Assembly: GCA_023411225.1 (NCBI GenBank) | Contig: JAEYPA010000151.1 | Coordinates: 1 to 26,560, forward strand | Source: Bacillota bacterium | Lineage (GTDB): Bacteria > Bacillota > Clostridia > Lachnospirales > Lachnospiraceae | DNA length: 26,560 nucleotides | Reading direction: 5' to 3' | Part shown: positions 14,560 to 22,478 of the stretch, in pieces | How the letters are laid out: each line of letters starts with the position of its first letter | Position numbering within the stretch: the stretch's first letter is position 1 | The notes under the pieces: generated by a model | Told to the model about the DNA's origin: nothing | The model's input: the letters and a program-made list of their open reading frames with translations, nothing else | Database searches by the model: none | Translations under genes and position numbers: made by a program

Positions 14560-15843
14560 ATGGGTTACAACACTTATCTTACCAGTTCACTATTAGAGAA
14601 AAATTATTATTCCGGGATGGGCAAACAGTTTTCTTCTCCCCTTAAGGAACTTAATGAAAAGACTATTTTTACAGAAAATGAAGAAGTAAACGGAAACGAT
14701 AGTTACAGGCAGCGGACAAAATATGATGATATGGTAGACAGGTATTACAGTAGTTATGGAACCGATATTCTGATACAGAATGAGGAAAGCTATCTGGAGG
14801 GAGGAATAAGCAGTAAGGAGGATGTGGATTATTATTCTTTCAGTTATAAACAGAAAGCCTTTTACGATAAAATGGGTATATCGACTTCCGTTACAATTTC
14901 ACTAGAGAATATTTCTGATAATAATAATTTGGAATTATCTATATATGATACGAATGGTAATTATATCGGTACTGCAAAAAAGGGTGAAAAAGGATGCCAT
15001 GAATTGACCCTGCCACAGTATGTCAATTCTCCAAATAATTATATCATTCGTGTTTCAGGTACAGATGGTGAAACCATAGATGGTAGCTATCGCATACGAA
15101 TCAAGGAAAATAAAGAAAAAGTCAGTCCCGCAGAAAAGCTAGGCGGCATTCAAAGTGTAGAGGAGATTGCAAGGAAAGAATATGATACATTACCGGAACA
15201 CAAGAAATATCAGGGAAATGAAACCGTGGATGATTTGTTGCAAAGGTTGGCAGCTGGAGACACTTTGACGGTAGAAGAAAAGCAGTATATAAAAATTTTT
15301 TCCAATCTTTCTGATTACGAGAGGGCGGAAGCAGAAAATTATATAAAGAATGTCTTATATCCAGCAATTGGAGATGAACTAAAAAGAGCAGGCATTGATA
15401 TCGAGGGTAAAAGCTTAAGCATCGAAATCGGGATAGATGGAAGTGTATCGGTTGTAGGCGAAATGGAATCGGAGGAAAAAGAAGTAGCTAAAGGGATTAT
15501 TGTTGAAAAATTTGCAGATAAACTATGGGATAAGTATATACAGGCTTCCGATTTTTCTCAAAGCGAATGCCATCAGATAGAGGCTTACAGGGAATTGAAC
15601 AATTTTATTACTAAATCTACGAATGGAAAATATACTTTTTCGGATATTATCGTAGACAGCAATGGAAAAATCAGTGGTCTGCCAGAGAATATGTGTAAGC
15701 TGCTAAATTCACAGGAAAGTAATGGACGATATGAAGAGCTTCGGGATCATATTTTTCGGTTGGTTGTTGATGGAAAGAATGATTCACAGGAGTTGGAGCA
15801 GATTGTAGAGAGGAAAGTTCAGTTCCAATTTAGTGGAGGCTAA
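14560..15843 (+). CDS. Hypothetical protein with a PPC-like beta-sandwich domain
   Basis: 427 residues from ATG 14560, preceded by AAAGGAG (14545-14551); an in-frame GTG at 14551 is part of that site. No signal peptide or membrane segment. Residues 1-70 are polar and probably disordered. Residues about 77-185 resemble a bacterial pre-peptidase C-terminal (PPC) domain: GGISSKEDVDYYSFSY, LELSIYDTNGNYIG and NNYIIRVSG..GSYRIRI. Residues about 195-427 are helical and acidic, with EGKSLSIEIGIDGSVSVVGE repeated in type by VDSNGKISGLPENM. PPC domains usually sit on secreted proteins, so absence of a signal is odd; export by another route, or an intracellular role, is possible. It is flanked by gene-poor DNA and a probable element relic, so recent gain is plausible. 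Function unknown. Confidence 0.7.
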   Translation: MGYNTYLTSSLLEKNYYSGMGKQFSSPLKELNEKTIFTENEEVNGNDSYRQRTKYDDMVDRYYSSYGTDILIQNEESYLEGGISSKEDVDYYSFSYKQKAFYDKMGISTSVTISLENISDNNNLELSIYDTNGNYIGTAKKGEKGCHELTLPQYVNSPNNYIIRVSGTDGETIDGSYRIRIKENKEKVSPAEKLGGIQSVEEIARKEYDTLPEHKKYQGNETVDDLLQRLAAGDTLTVEEKQYIKIFSNLSDYERAEAENYIKNVLYPAIGDELKRAGIDIEGKSLSIEIGIDGSVSVVGEMESEEKEVAKGIIVEKFADKLWDKYIQASDFSQSECHQIEAYRELNNFITKSTNGKYTFSDIIVDSNGKISGLPENMCKLLNSQESNGRYEELRDHIFRLVVDGKNDSQELEQIVERKVQFQFSGG

Positions 15844-15940
15844 GTATCTTAGCCAATAGAAAGAATAACTTATTTGTAAAAACATCAGTATTCAATCATT
15901 GTGAGATACAAGCAGAACGTCGATTTTTTGTAGAGGCAAA

Positions 15941-16080
15941 TAAATGAGAATGTATCGGGAGGCTCTAGCAGTGGGGTAACGGCATTAAGTCAACCATGGG
16001 TCCGTCAGCCGATATGGTCTGCCTGCTTATGCCTCCACAGAAGCAAGCTCCAAATAGGAACTTGCTCTGCATCCTTCTAT
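15941..16080 (+). mobile_element. Probable relic of an IS200/IS605-type element 3' end (TnpB tail / omega-RNA-like fold)
   Basis: This 140-bp stretch is richer in G+C and far more structured than its surroundings. GGAGGC (15958-15963) pairs with GCCTCC (16031-16036) and AGCAG (15967-15971) with CTGCT (16023-16027). CGGC (15980-15983) with GCCG (16008-16011) crosses ACCAT (15993-15997) with ATGGT (16014-16018), a possible pseudoknot. A long hairpin AGCAAG (16042-16047) with CTTGCT (16061-16066) ends it. One frame, broken by stops, reads MYREALAVG, then VNHGSVSRYGLPAYASTEAS. The combination resembles the overlapping TnpB C-terminus and guide-RNA scaffold of such elements. No transposase body is present. 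The identification rests on recall of similar ends and is tentative. Confidence 0.4.
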
Positions 16081-16086
16081 CACATT

Positions 16087-16110
16087 AAAAGTCCTTCAAG
16101 CAGGATTTAT
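16087..16110. terminator. Weak bidirectional terminator between convergent genes
   Basis: AAGTCCT (16089-16095) with AGGATTT (16102-16108), one mismatch, flanked by A and T. It could serve nagA from the right. It is short, so confidence is low. Confidence 0.35.
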
Positions 16111-16127
16111 ATCCATTAATAAGGAGT

Positions 16128-17246
16128 TTATCCTTTTATTATTTTACCTTTAAGAATTACTTTTACTATTTCAAGATCCTGGTTTAATAGTACAATATCA
16201 GCATATTTTCCAGGAGTCAGGCTACCATATTCATCGTATACACCAATTTGCTTGGCTGGGTTTACTGAGGCACATTTGACAGCACTTTCTAAGGGGATAC
16301 CCATGGATATGGCTGTTTTCATACAATCCATCAGATTGGTGGTAGAACCGGCAAGGGTTCCATCTACCAGAGTAGCTTTATTTCCTGTTACGAATACCTT
16401 CTGTCCCCCGAGAGTGTACTCGCCATCACTAAGACCAGTTGCTCTCATACTGTCACTAATTAAGATAATTCGATCATCTCCGAACATTTTAAAGGTTGCT
16501 CGGACAACACTTGGAGCAATATGCATTCCATCACAGATTAATTCAACTTTTACATGCTCAGCGTCTAATGCTGCACCAATCACGCCAGGCTTTCGATGGG
16601 AGAAAGGAGGCATGGCATTATATAAATGGGTTACATTACTTGCACCGTTTTGAAAGGCTTCTGTTGCTATATCATAGTTAGCGGTGGTGTGCGCTACTGA
16701 GACAACGACATCATTTTTAACGGCCTTAATAAATTCCATAGCACCACTCCCTTCGGGAGCGATATCCACCATTTTAATTAACCCCCCAGAGAGCTGCCTC
16801 ATTTCTTTGAATCGTTCTATATCAGGAACCTTTATAAAAGCTCCATTTTGAGCTCCCTTTTTTTCGTGACTGATATATGGGCCTTCCATATTAATGCCAA
16901 CCAGACCTGCTCCATGATGACTTTCATAAGAAGCCGCGATCTTAAAGATGTTGGCAAGCTCATTATAATCTAGGGTCATTGTGGCCGGAGCAATACTTGT
17001 GACACCATAGCTACTTTCATAGTCAGCAATTGCCTGAATTGCCTCTTTTGTACCGTCACAGAAATCATGTCCTACACAACCGTGGAAATGGATATCTATT
17101 AAGCCAGGAATGGCATACAGACCCTGGGCATCAATTATTTCAGAATCAGAATCTGCAAGATTAGAGATTCGATCCCCATCAATATTAATATTCTCTTTTA
17201 CAAAACCAGCATTTTCATCATAAAGAAGAACATTTTTTAGTATCAT
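16128..17246 (-). CDS. nagA: N-acetylglucosamine-6-phosphate deacetylase
   Basis: Cytoplasmic amidohydrolase turning GlcNAc-6-phosphate into glucosamine-6-phosphate and acetate. 372 residues, standard length. Metal and active-site residues are present: HFH (His53, His55), MEGPYIS (Glu121), VAHTTAN (His186), THLYNAMPP (His207), DGMH (His242) and the catalytic Asp265 in ISDSMRATG. The start is ATG with complement at 17244-17246, directly after GGAGGA; a longer frame to 17282 is open but has no site. It follows nagB by 38 bp on the same strand and must be cotranscribed. Together they feed GlcNAc-6-P into fructose-6-phosphate. Confidence 0.96.
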   Translation of the reverse strand: MILKNVLLYDENAGFVKENINIDGDRISNLADSDSEIIDAQGLYAIPGLIDIHFHGCVGHDFCDGTKEAIQAIADYESSYGVTSIAPATMTLDYNELANIFKIAASYESHHGAGLVGINMEGPYISHEKKGAQNGAFIKVPDIERFKEMRQLSGGLIKMVDIAPEGSGAMEFIKAVKNDVVVSVAHTTANYDIATEAFQNGASNVTHLYNAMPPFSHRKPGVIGAALDAEHVKVELICDGMHIAPSVVRATFKMFGDDRIILISDSMRATGLSDGEYTLGGQKVFVTGNKATLVDGTLAGSTTNLMDCMKTAISMGIPLESAVKCASVNPAKQIGVYDEYGSLTPGKYADIVLLNQDLEIVKVILKGKIIKG

Positions 17247-17284
17247 AAATTCCTCCATTCTTATTAGGGTTTCAATCCCCAATA

Positions 17285-18016
17285 CTATTTGGATAATAGT
17301 GACAAAGCTTCCTGATCGGCAACAATGGTTACATCTTTGTGTAGTTGAAGAATAGAAGCAGGAACAGATGGGGTAATTGAGCCTTCAATAACCTCTTTTA
17401 AGATTTGGGCTTTGCCTTTTCCACTAACGATTAACAAGATTCTATTTGCACTCATGATATTACCAATTCCCATGGTGTAAGCATATCTTGGTATTTCATC
17501 TGGATTATTGAAGAAACGGGTATTAGCATCAATAGTACTTTGAGCTAATTCAACGCAATGAGTGGTTCTATTAAAGCTTTCATATGGCTCATTAAAACCG
17601 ATGTGTCCGTTATTACCCAGGCCAAGAAGCTGTAAATCAATGCCTCCTAAGGAAGAAATGATCTGGTCATACCGGGTGCATTCTTTCTGGGTGTCTGTCT
17701 CCAACCCATTGGGAATATTCACGTTATGTAGATCAATGTTAATATGTTTAAAGAAGTTTTCATACATAAAATAATAGTAGCTTTGGTCGTTATCCGGTGC
17801 AAGCCCTTTATATTCGTCAAGGTTTACGGAACTGACTTTGGAAAAGTCAAGATCTCCTTTCTTGTACCAATCTATAAGTTGTTTATAAGTGCCAATAGGA
17901 GAGGAGCCAGTTGCTAATCCTAACACACAATTAGGCTTTATGATAATCTGTGCGGATATAATATTTGCTGCTTTTCTACTCATATCCTGATAGTCATTTG
18001 CTTTGATAATTTTCAT
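17285..18016 (-). CDS. nagB: Glucosamine-6-phosphate deaminase
   Basis: Converts glucosamine-6-phosphate to fructose-6-phosphate and ammonia. 243 residues. Motifs: LGLATGSSP (phosphate loop, about 32-40), NLDEYKGL (catalytic Asp67), and LGLGNNGHIGFNEP with His138 and Glu143. The Asn before Gly-His replaces the Asp of E. coli NagB, as is usual in Gram-positive enzymes. The sequence lacks the long C-terminal tail of the allosteric E. coli enzyme, so it is probably not GlcNAc-6-P activated. The start at 18016 (MKIIKA) is preferred because AAAGG lies 10 nt upstream; an ATG at 18025, three codons earlier, is only 1 nt from that site. First gene of the leftward nagBA operon. Confidence 0.96.
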   Translation of the reverse strand: MKIIKANDYQDMSRKAANIISAQIIIKPNCVLGLATGSSPIGTYKQLIDWYKKGDLDFSKVSSVNLDEYKGLAPDNDQSYYYFMYENFFKHINIDLHNVNIPNGLETDTQKECTRYDQIISSLGGIDLQLLGLGNNGHIGFNEPYESFNRTTHCVELAQSTIDANTRFFNNPDEIPRYAYTMGIGNIMSANRILLIVSGKGKAQILKEVIEGSITPSVPASILQLHKDVTIVADQEALSLLSK

Positions 18017-18072
18017 TTCACTCATACCTTTCTATTCATTTGCTATTTAAAATAATAGATATTTCTAAGTGA

Positions 18073-18101
18073 ATCATATCATCGCATAGTATAAGAATCA
18101 A
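18073..18101 (-). promoter_or_regulatory. Probable nagBA promoter
   Basis: Minus-strand TTGATT (18096-18101), 17-bp spacer, TATGAT (18073-18078). The predicted start near 18066 gives a leader of about 50 nt. Confidence 0.6.
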
Positions 18102-18280
18102 GAGGAAAAAAATATAATTTTTATTTTTTAAGAAAAATTACATATAAAACGTATATAATATATAATTAGTATTCAATAAAATATACATAATGCACAATTA
18201 TACTAACAAAATATGACATAGTATAAAGATTCTCCAGTTTAAAATAAAAATAATTTTCAGTCCAATACTAATGCGATGAA

Positions 18281-18298
18281 TTGTGTCAAATTGTGTCA
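18281..18298 (+). repeat. Tandem TTGTGTCA repeat in the nagB-rpiR intergenic region
   Basis: Two identical 8-mers, TTGTGTCA at 18281-18288 and 18291-18298, with a 10-bp period, so both face the same side of the helix. They lie about midway in the otherwise A+T-rich 507-bp divergent region (18017-18523). They are a candidate regulator site, for instance for the RpiR protein encoded next door. Confidence 0.45.
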
Positions 18299-18412
18299 TA
18301 AAATAATCTTTGAATTTTTGTTACTTTGATAATAAACTATAGGTAATAAAAATGTTAAGTATAAACATAATAGGATTTAAATGTTAAAAAATATTTCTTT
18401 CTATACAGTATG

Positions 18413-18441
18413 TTGAAAAAATATTTCATTTGTGATATCTT
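18413..18441 (+). promoter_or_regulatory. Possible promoter of the RpiR regulator gene
   Basis: TTGAAA (18413-18418), 17-bp spacer, TATCTT (18436-18441). Predicted start near 18448. Confidence 0.45.
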
Positions 18442-18451
18442 ATAAATAATC

Positions 18452-18484
18452 TATTATTGTTGTAGGAGTGAAGCAACAATAATA
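18452..18484 (+). repeat. 11-bp perfect inverted repeat in the rpiR leader
   Basis: TATTATTGTTG (18452-18462) and CAACAATAATA (18474-18484), separated by 11 nt that include TAGGAGTG. It lies just after the predicted transcription start and 40 nt before the start codon. It could be an autoregulatory operator or an RNA hairpin. No T-run follows, so it is not a terminator. Confidence 0.55.
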
Positions 18485-18523
18485 AAAATTAAAGAATATG
18501 AAGGAAGATTAGGGGTATGTCAT

Positions 18524-19381
18524 ATGAAAAAAGATTTTATTTCCAATATCAAATCATCATATAATCAGCTTACAAAAGCAGAAAAAAAGGTTGCAGATTT
18601 TATCTTATCGAATCCTAGAGAGGTTCTTTTTATGTCCATTACTGATTTGGCAGATGCTTGTAAGGTCGGTGATACCAGTGTGTTCCGGTTTTGTAAGACC
18701 ATGAATCTTAAGGGTTATCAAGAATTTAAAATGATACTATCCCTTAGTATCAACGAAGGTCAGGAAGGTTTGAACCAGTTTACAGGAAATAATATCTCTA
18801 TCGATGATACCTTCGGCGATCTAGCGAAGAAAGTACTGAATACTAATATTAATGCACTGACAGAAACCTATTCATTGATTAAGGAGGATGAGATGAATCG
18901 GGCAATCAATATGCTTCATGAAGCCAGAATGATCTTCTTTTTTGGAGTAGGAGCAAGCATGTTAACAGCGATGAAGGCGATGAATAAGTTTTTGAGAATT
19001 GAGAATAAAGTATTCTGTGTGCAAGACAGCCATATGCAGTCCATGTTGGCTGCTACCATGACAAGTGAAGACGTGGCTGTGTTATTTTCTTACTCTGGAG
19101 CAACGAAGGATACAATTCATGTAGCGCAGACGGCAAAGAAAGCCGGGGCTAAGATTATTTGTATAACCAGATTTAGTAAGTCTCCTCTTAGCATGAATGC
19201 AGACCTTACCCTCCTTTCCGGAGCCAATGAAGGGCCGCTTCAGGGTGGTTCCACATCTGCTGAAATCAGTCAGTTATTTTTGGTGGAAGTTTTATATTCG
19301 GAATATTATCGACGCTACTTTGAGTATTGCAGAGAGAATAATGAAAAAACAAGCGCATCGGTAACGGAAAAATTGTGTTAA
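18524..19381 (+). CDS. RpiR/MurR-family transcriptional regulator (HTH + SIS)
   Basis: 285 residues. The N-terminal helix-turn-helix domain (about 1-77) has LTKAEKKVADFILSNP and DLADACKVGDTSVFRFCKTM. A SIS sugar-phosphate-binding domain follows (about 105-255) with FFGVGASM, DVAVLFSYSGATKDTI and ICITRFSKSPL. Members sense phosphosugars such as GlcNAc-6-P, MurNAc-6-P or GlcN-6-P. Divergent from nagBA and upstream of the ABC importer, it most likely controls one or both and perhaps itself. ATG 18524 follows AGGGGT with GAAGG further upstream. A strong terminator follows, so the importer has its own promoter. Confidence 0.9.
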   Translation: MKKDFISNIKSSYNQLTKAEKKVADFILSNPREVLFMSITDLADACKVGDTSVFRFCKTMNLKGYQEFKMILSLSINEGQEGLNQFTGNNISIDDTFGDLAKKVLNTNINALTETYSLIKEDEMNRAINMLHEARMIFFFGVGASMLTAMKAMNKFLRIENKVFCVQDSHMQSMLAATMTSEDVAVLFSYSGATKDTIHVAQTAKKAGAKIICITRFSKSPLSMNADLTLLSGANEGPLQGGSTSAEISQLFLVEVLYSEYYRRYFEYCRENNEKTSASVTEKLC

Positions 19382-19444
19382 GACATATAAATATTTTAAT
19401 TTTATACAGATTCCTAGTACAATCAAATAAAAATAGCAACATAA

Positions 19445-19483
19445 AAGCTTGGAAACCCGATATAAAGGTTTTCAGGCTTTTTT
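19445..19483 (+). terminator. Intrinsic terminator after the RpiR gene
   Basis: 13-bp stem with two G-U pairs, 19445-19457 with 19467-19479, followed by T to 19483. The rest of the 338-bp gap 19382-19719 is A+T-rich, with no gene seen. Confidence 0.82.
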
Positions 19484-19677
19484 GATGGTACTAAAACAAT
19501 TTTACTATACTTACCTATATCAATTGTATAACTGGAGAAATATACAACCTAGAGTACCGAGTGGAAAAAGATAAAAAGAATAGAAAATAGGTATTAGAAT
19601 AAGCTTATTTTGGTAAAATTGCATAAAAATAAAAAATTTTTTCTGTTTAATATGTGAATAGAAAAAAATTACCTTTC

Positions 19678-19698
19678 TTGATAAAATGAGTCTATCAA
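19678..19698 (+). repeat. Inverted repeat just upstream of the importer's binding-protein gene
   Basis: TTGATA-N9-TATCAA, perfect 6-bp arms, ending about 20 nt before ATG 19720. It may be an operator or a leader hairpin. The promoter itself is not clear; the A+T-rich DNA at 19610-19670 offers several poor options. Confidence 0.35.
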
Positions 19699-19719
19699 CA
19701 GAAGAGGAGGATTATATCA

Positions 19720-21435
19720 ATGAAAAAGAAAATGTTACAAAGGCTTATTGCCTGCCTTATTGCGACTTCTATGATGACAGGACTTTTGGCTTGTGGCGGA
19801 GATAACAATAGCCAGAAAAAGGAACAAGAGACACCAGCAGAAACAAAAGCAGCAACAGCGGATAATACAACTACTCCTTCAGGAACCCCTGCAGAAGGAA
19901 AAATGATCTACTCTAATGGCGGACCAGAGGAATTCTTTGAAACACCTTGGCTTAATCCTGGAACCTATATGTATACAAAGACACTGTATGCACATCTAAT
20001 TGTGGCAGATGAAAACCTAAACCCTATTCCAAATCATCCGGATGCATTGGCAACATATGAGTACAGTGAAGATGGAAAAACTCTTGTTTTCCATTTAAGG
20101 GATGATGCTTATTGGCATGATGGTGAAAAAATCACACCGGAGGATATCAAGAAAAGCATCGAGTATGTTGCAAAAACATCCGTATGTAATCCTGTATTTT
20201 TATCTACCTTCACGGCTATTCAAGGAAGTACGGATAAAGATGGAAATGTCTTGGATACATTCGAAGGAATTAAGATCAATGGCCAAGATATTACCATTAC
20301 ATTTGACAAAATAGCACCAGATGCTCTTTTGACATTTACACAGTTTGCCCCTGTACCAATGAAGTATTTTGAAGGCGTTGATCCTCTTCAAGTACAGCAG
20401 GCAGAGTATTTCCAGAAGCCTATTGGCTCAGGTCCATTTATGGTTGAAGAAGTGCAGATGAAGAACTATACAGTACTTGCACCTTTTGACAAATACTATA
20501 ATGGAGTGCCTGATTTTAAGATTCAGCTATTACCTTCTCCTGGTGACTCAGATGCAAACTTTGCTACAAGAGCAAAAGCAGGACAACTGGATTATGGATA
20601 TACAAAATCTATTGCGGATGTTCAGGCTGTAGAAGGAACAGAGGGTATTTCCGTTGATTCCATAGATGTTCGTTACACGAGACTGTTCTTTATTAATAAA
20701 TTCCCTAATAAAGACGGTTCAGAGGCAGTACTGAAAGATCCTAAGGTAAGACAAGCTATTCGTTATGCCATTGACATGAAAACAATCTGTGAAACTATTT
20801 TCCAAGGTGCAGCGATACCTGCAGATTGTTTGATTCCGGGAGCAGAGGATAAAGCATCAGGCTTAGAAGCTTATGATTATAATCCTGATAAAGCAAAGGA
20901 GCTCTTGAAAGAAATAAACTGGGATTCTAACAAGACGGTAAAGGCAGTTTACTACTATACAGATCAGACAACAATAGATCTTATGGCAGCTATTAAAGCA
21001 TATCTGGCAGAAGTAGGTATCAATTTTGATGCAGAACTTGTGGAGGGTGACTTAGGAACTATTCTGTGGTCCGCACCTACGGATCAGACAAAGGGACCTA
21101 GAGCAGTAGATTGGGATATCTGCTATGCAGCAAATGCAGCATTATCCTTACATGAATACTATGATAGATATAGAACTGGTTCCGCAACGAATTCTCATAC
21201 CCCAGAAGATGCTAAGCTGAATGAGCTGATTGATGCAACAAATGCATCATCAGATGTTACTGTTCAGTTGGATGCATTCAAGGAACTTACAAAATATGAA
21301 AATGAAAGCCTGTTTACCATGGCACTGTATTACCAGCCGATTTTCCTAGTTACAAGTGATAAAATTGGGGATATCAAGAAAGCAACTCCTCAGTTTAACT
21401 ATGATTGGGATATTCAGCATTGGAATATTCAGTAA
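19720..21435 (+). CDS. ABC transporter substrate-binding lipoprotein, family 5 (peptide/oligosaccharide type)
   Basis: 571 residues. Signal peptide with lipobox LLAC, lipid-modified Cys25, then a Thr/Ala/Glu-rich linker and an SBP_bac_5 domain from about residue 60. Family features: LVFHLRDDAYWHDGEKITPEDIKKSIEY-type segment (about 120-147), GSGPFMVEE, FINKFPN, KVRQAIRYAIDMKTI, and AYDYNPDKAKELLKEI. It lies outside the cell membrane and hands ligand to the two permeases. Family 5 proteins bind di- or oligopeptides, nickel, or oligosaccharides including chito-oligosaccharides. Adjacent nag genes and an RpiR regulator make an amino-sugar ligand plausible, but the pocket cannot be read from sequence. 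Start after AGAGGAGGA. Confidence 0.93.
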   Translation: MKKKMLQRLIACLIATSMMTGLLACGGDNNSQKKEQETPAETKAATADNTTTPSGTPAEGKMIYSNGGPEEFFETPWLNPGTYMYTKTLYAHLIVADENLNPIPNHPDALATYEYSEDGKTLVFHLRDDAYWHDGEKITPEDIKKSIEYVAKTSVCNPVFLSTFTAIQGSTDKDGNVLDTFEGIKINGQDITITFDKIAPDALLTFTQFAPVPMKYFEGVDPLQVQQAEYFQKPIGSGPFMVEEVQMKNYTVLAPFDKYYNGVPDFKIQLLPSPGDSDANFATRAKAGQLDYGYTKSIADVQAVEGTEGISVDSIDVRYTRLFFINKFPNKDGSEAVLKDPKVRQAIRYAIDMKTICETIFQGAAIPADCLIPGAEDKASGLEAYDYNPDKAKELLKEINWDSNKTVKAVYYYTDQTTIDLMAAIKAYLAEVGINFDAELVEGDLGTILWSAPTDQTKGPRAVDWDICYAANAALSLHEYYDRYRTGSATNSHTPEDAKLNELIDATNASSDVTVQLDAFKELTKYENESLFTMALYYQPIFLVTSDKIGDIKKATPQFNYDWDIQHWNIQ

Positions 21436-21444
21436 TCACATTGA

Positions 21445-21480
21445 AGATAGGGGATGGCTACCCATTCCCTATCTTTTATT
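21445..21480 (+). terminator. Hairpin between binding protein and permease genes (probable partial terminator)
   Basis: 13-bp stem (one G-U), 21445-21457 with 21462-21474, four-base loop, then TTTATT. Such hairpins after the binding-protein gene usually give more of that protein than of the permeases. Confidence 0.7.
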
Positions 21481-21499
21481 AGGAGAAAGGAGATAAAGT

Positions 21500-22468
21500 A
21501 TGAGAAATACCCTTCAGTATATTATTAAGAGGTTTCTCACAATGATTCCCATGGTGCTTCTGATCACCTTCCTGATTTATTTGGGATTGGACTTAACGCC
21601 AGGAGATCCGATTTCATATATGTTTTCACCGGATCAACTGGCGAATATTGCACCAGAAAAATTGGAGCAAATGAGGGAGCTGTATGGGTTAAATGACCCG
21701 TTTTTTATTCGATATTTTAAATGGTTGTTTCAGCTACTACAAGGCAATTGGGGATATTCCATAACAAATGGTATGCCGATTAAAACACTCCTGGGGCAAC
21801 TGTTTCCAGCTACTTTGGAGTTGTCTTTGGCAGCATTACTGATTTCTACCATCTTAGGAAGCCTGCTAGGTGTTTTTAGTGCATTAAAAAAAGGTACACT
21901 TGGAGATGGAGTACTAACAGTAGCAGGAATGATTGGGGTTTCCATTCCTCAATTTTTCTTTGGAATGCTTTGTATTCTATTTTTCGCTTTAAATCTTCAG
22001 ATTCTTCCTATTGGTGGAAGGATGACAGCAGGGGATACCTCCTTCGTCAGTCATATAAAGCATCTGATCATGCCGGCCTGTGTATTGGGAATCTCTCTTA
22101 CGGCAGGGGTTATGCGCTATGCAAGGTCTAGTATGCTAGATACCATGAACAAAGACTATATTAAAACAGCCAGAGCAAAGGGATTGCCTGAGTGGAGAGT
22201 AAATCTGGTACATGGTTTTCGTGTAGCGCTCACTCCTGTTGTTGTACTGGTTGGCTTTCGTCTTCCTACCCTAATAGGAGGTTCTGTAGTAATTGAAACT
22301 ATTTTTCAATGGCCGGGTATAGGAAATGCTTTTAAAACAGCAGTAACGGGACAGAATTATCCAATGGTTATGATGATTGCTCTTTTCTCGGTGCTAGCAG
22401 TACTTATATCCAGTTTTCTTGTGGATATTATGACAGCGATTTTGGACCCACGTGTCAAGCTGGGATAG
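21500..22468 (+). CDS. ABC transporter permease, DppB/OppB type
   Basis: 322 residues, six predicted membrane helices. The N-terminus has IIKRFLTMIPMVLLITFLIY and the DLTPGDP loop seen in DppB/OppB. The EAA coupling motif to the ATPase reads DYIKTARAKGLPE (about residue 221), and GGSVVIETIFQWPGIG follows, typical of the family. AGGAGAAAGGAG precedes ATG 21500. It pairs with the next permease to form the channel. Confidence 0.94.
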   Translation: MRNTLQYIIKRFLTMIPMVLLITFLIYLGLDLTPGDPISYMFSPDQLANIAPEKLEQMRELYGLNDPFFIRYFKWLFQLLQGNWGYSITNGMPIKTLLGQLFPATLELSLAALLISTILGSLLGVFSALKKGTLGDGVLTVAGMIGVSIPQFFFGMLCILFFALNLQILPIGGRMTAGDTSFVSHIKHLIMPACVLGISLTAGVMRYARSSMLDTMNKDYIKTARAKGLPEWRVNLVHGFRVALTPVVVLVGFRLPTLIGGSVVIETIFQWPGIGNAFKTAVTGQNYPMVMMIALFSVLAVLISSFLVDIMTAILDPRVKLG

Positions 22469-22478
22469 GAGGGAATGT

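Noticed and set aside
15958..16036. Cyclic di-AMP (ydaO-type) or cyclic di-GMP riboswitch
   Set aside because: A short CCGTCAGC match to the ydaO class is present, but the other conserved blocks are missing and no gene start follows on either strand.
16252..16653. 133-codon frame on the plus strand inside nagA
   Set aside because: It is antisense to nagA with no ribosome site or recognisable protein features.
22452..22478. GTG start for the DppC-type permease
   Set aside because: It overlaps the previous gene without a ribosome site, and AGGAGGGA sits correctly before ATG 22479.
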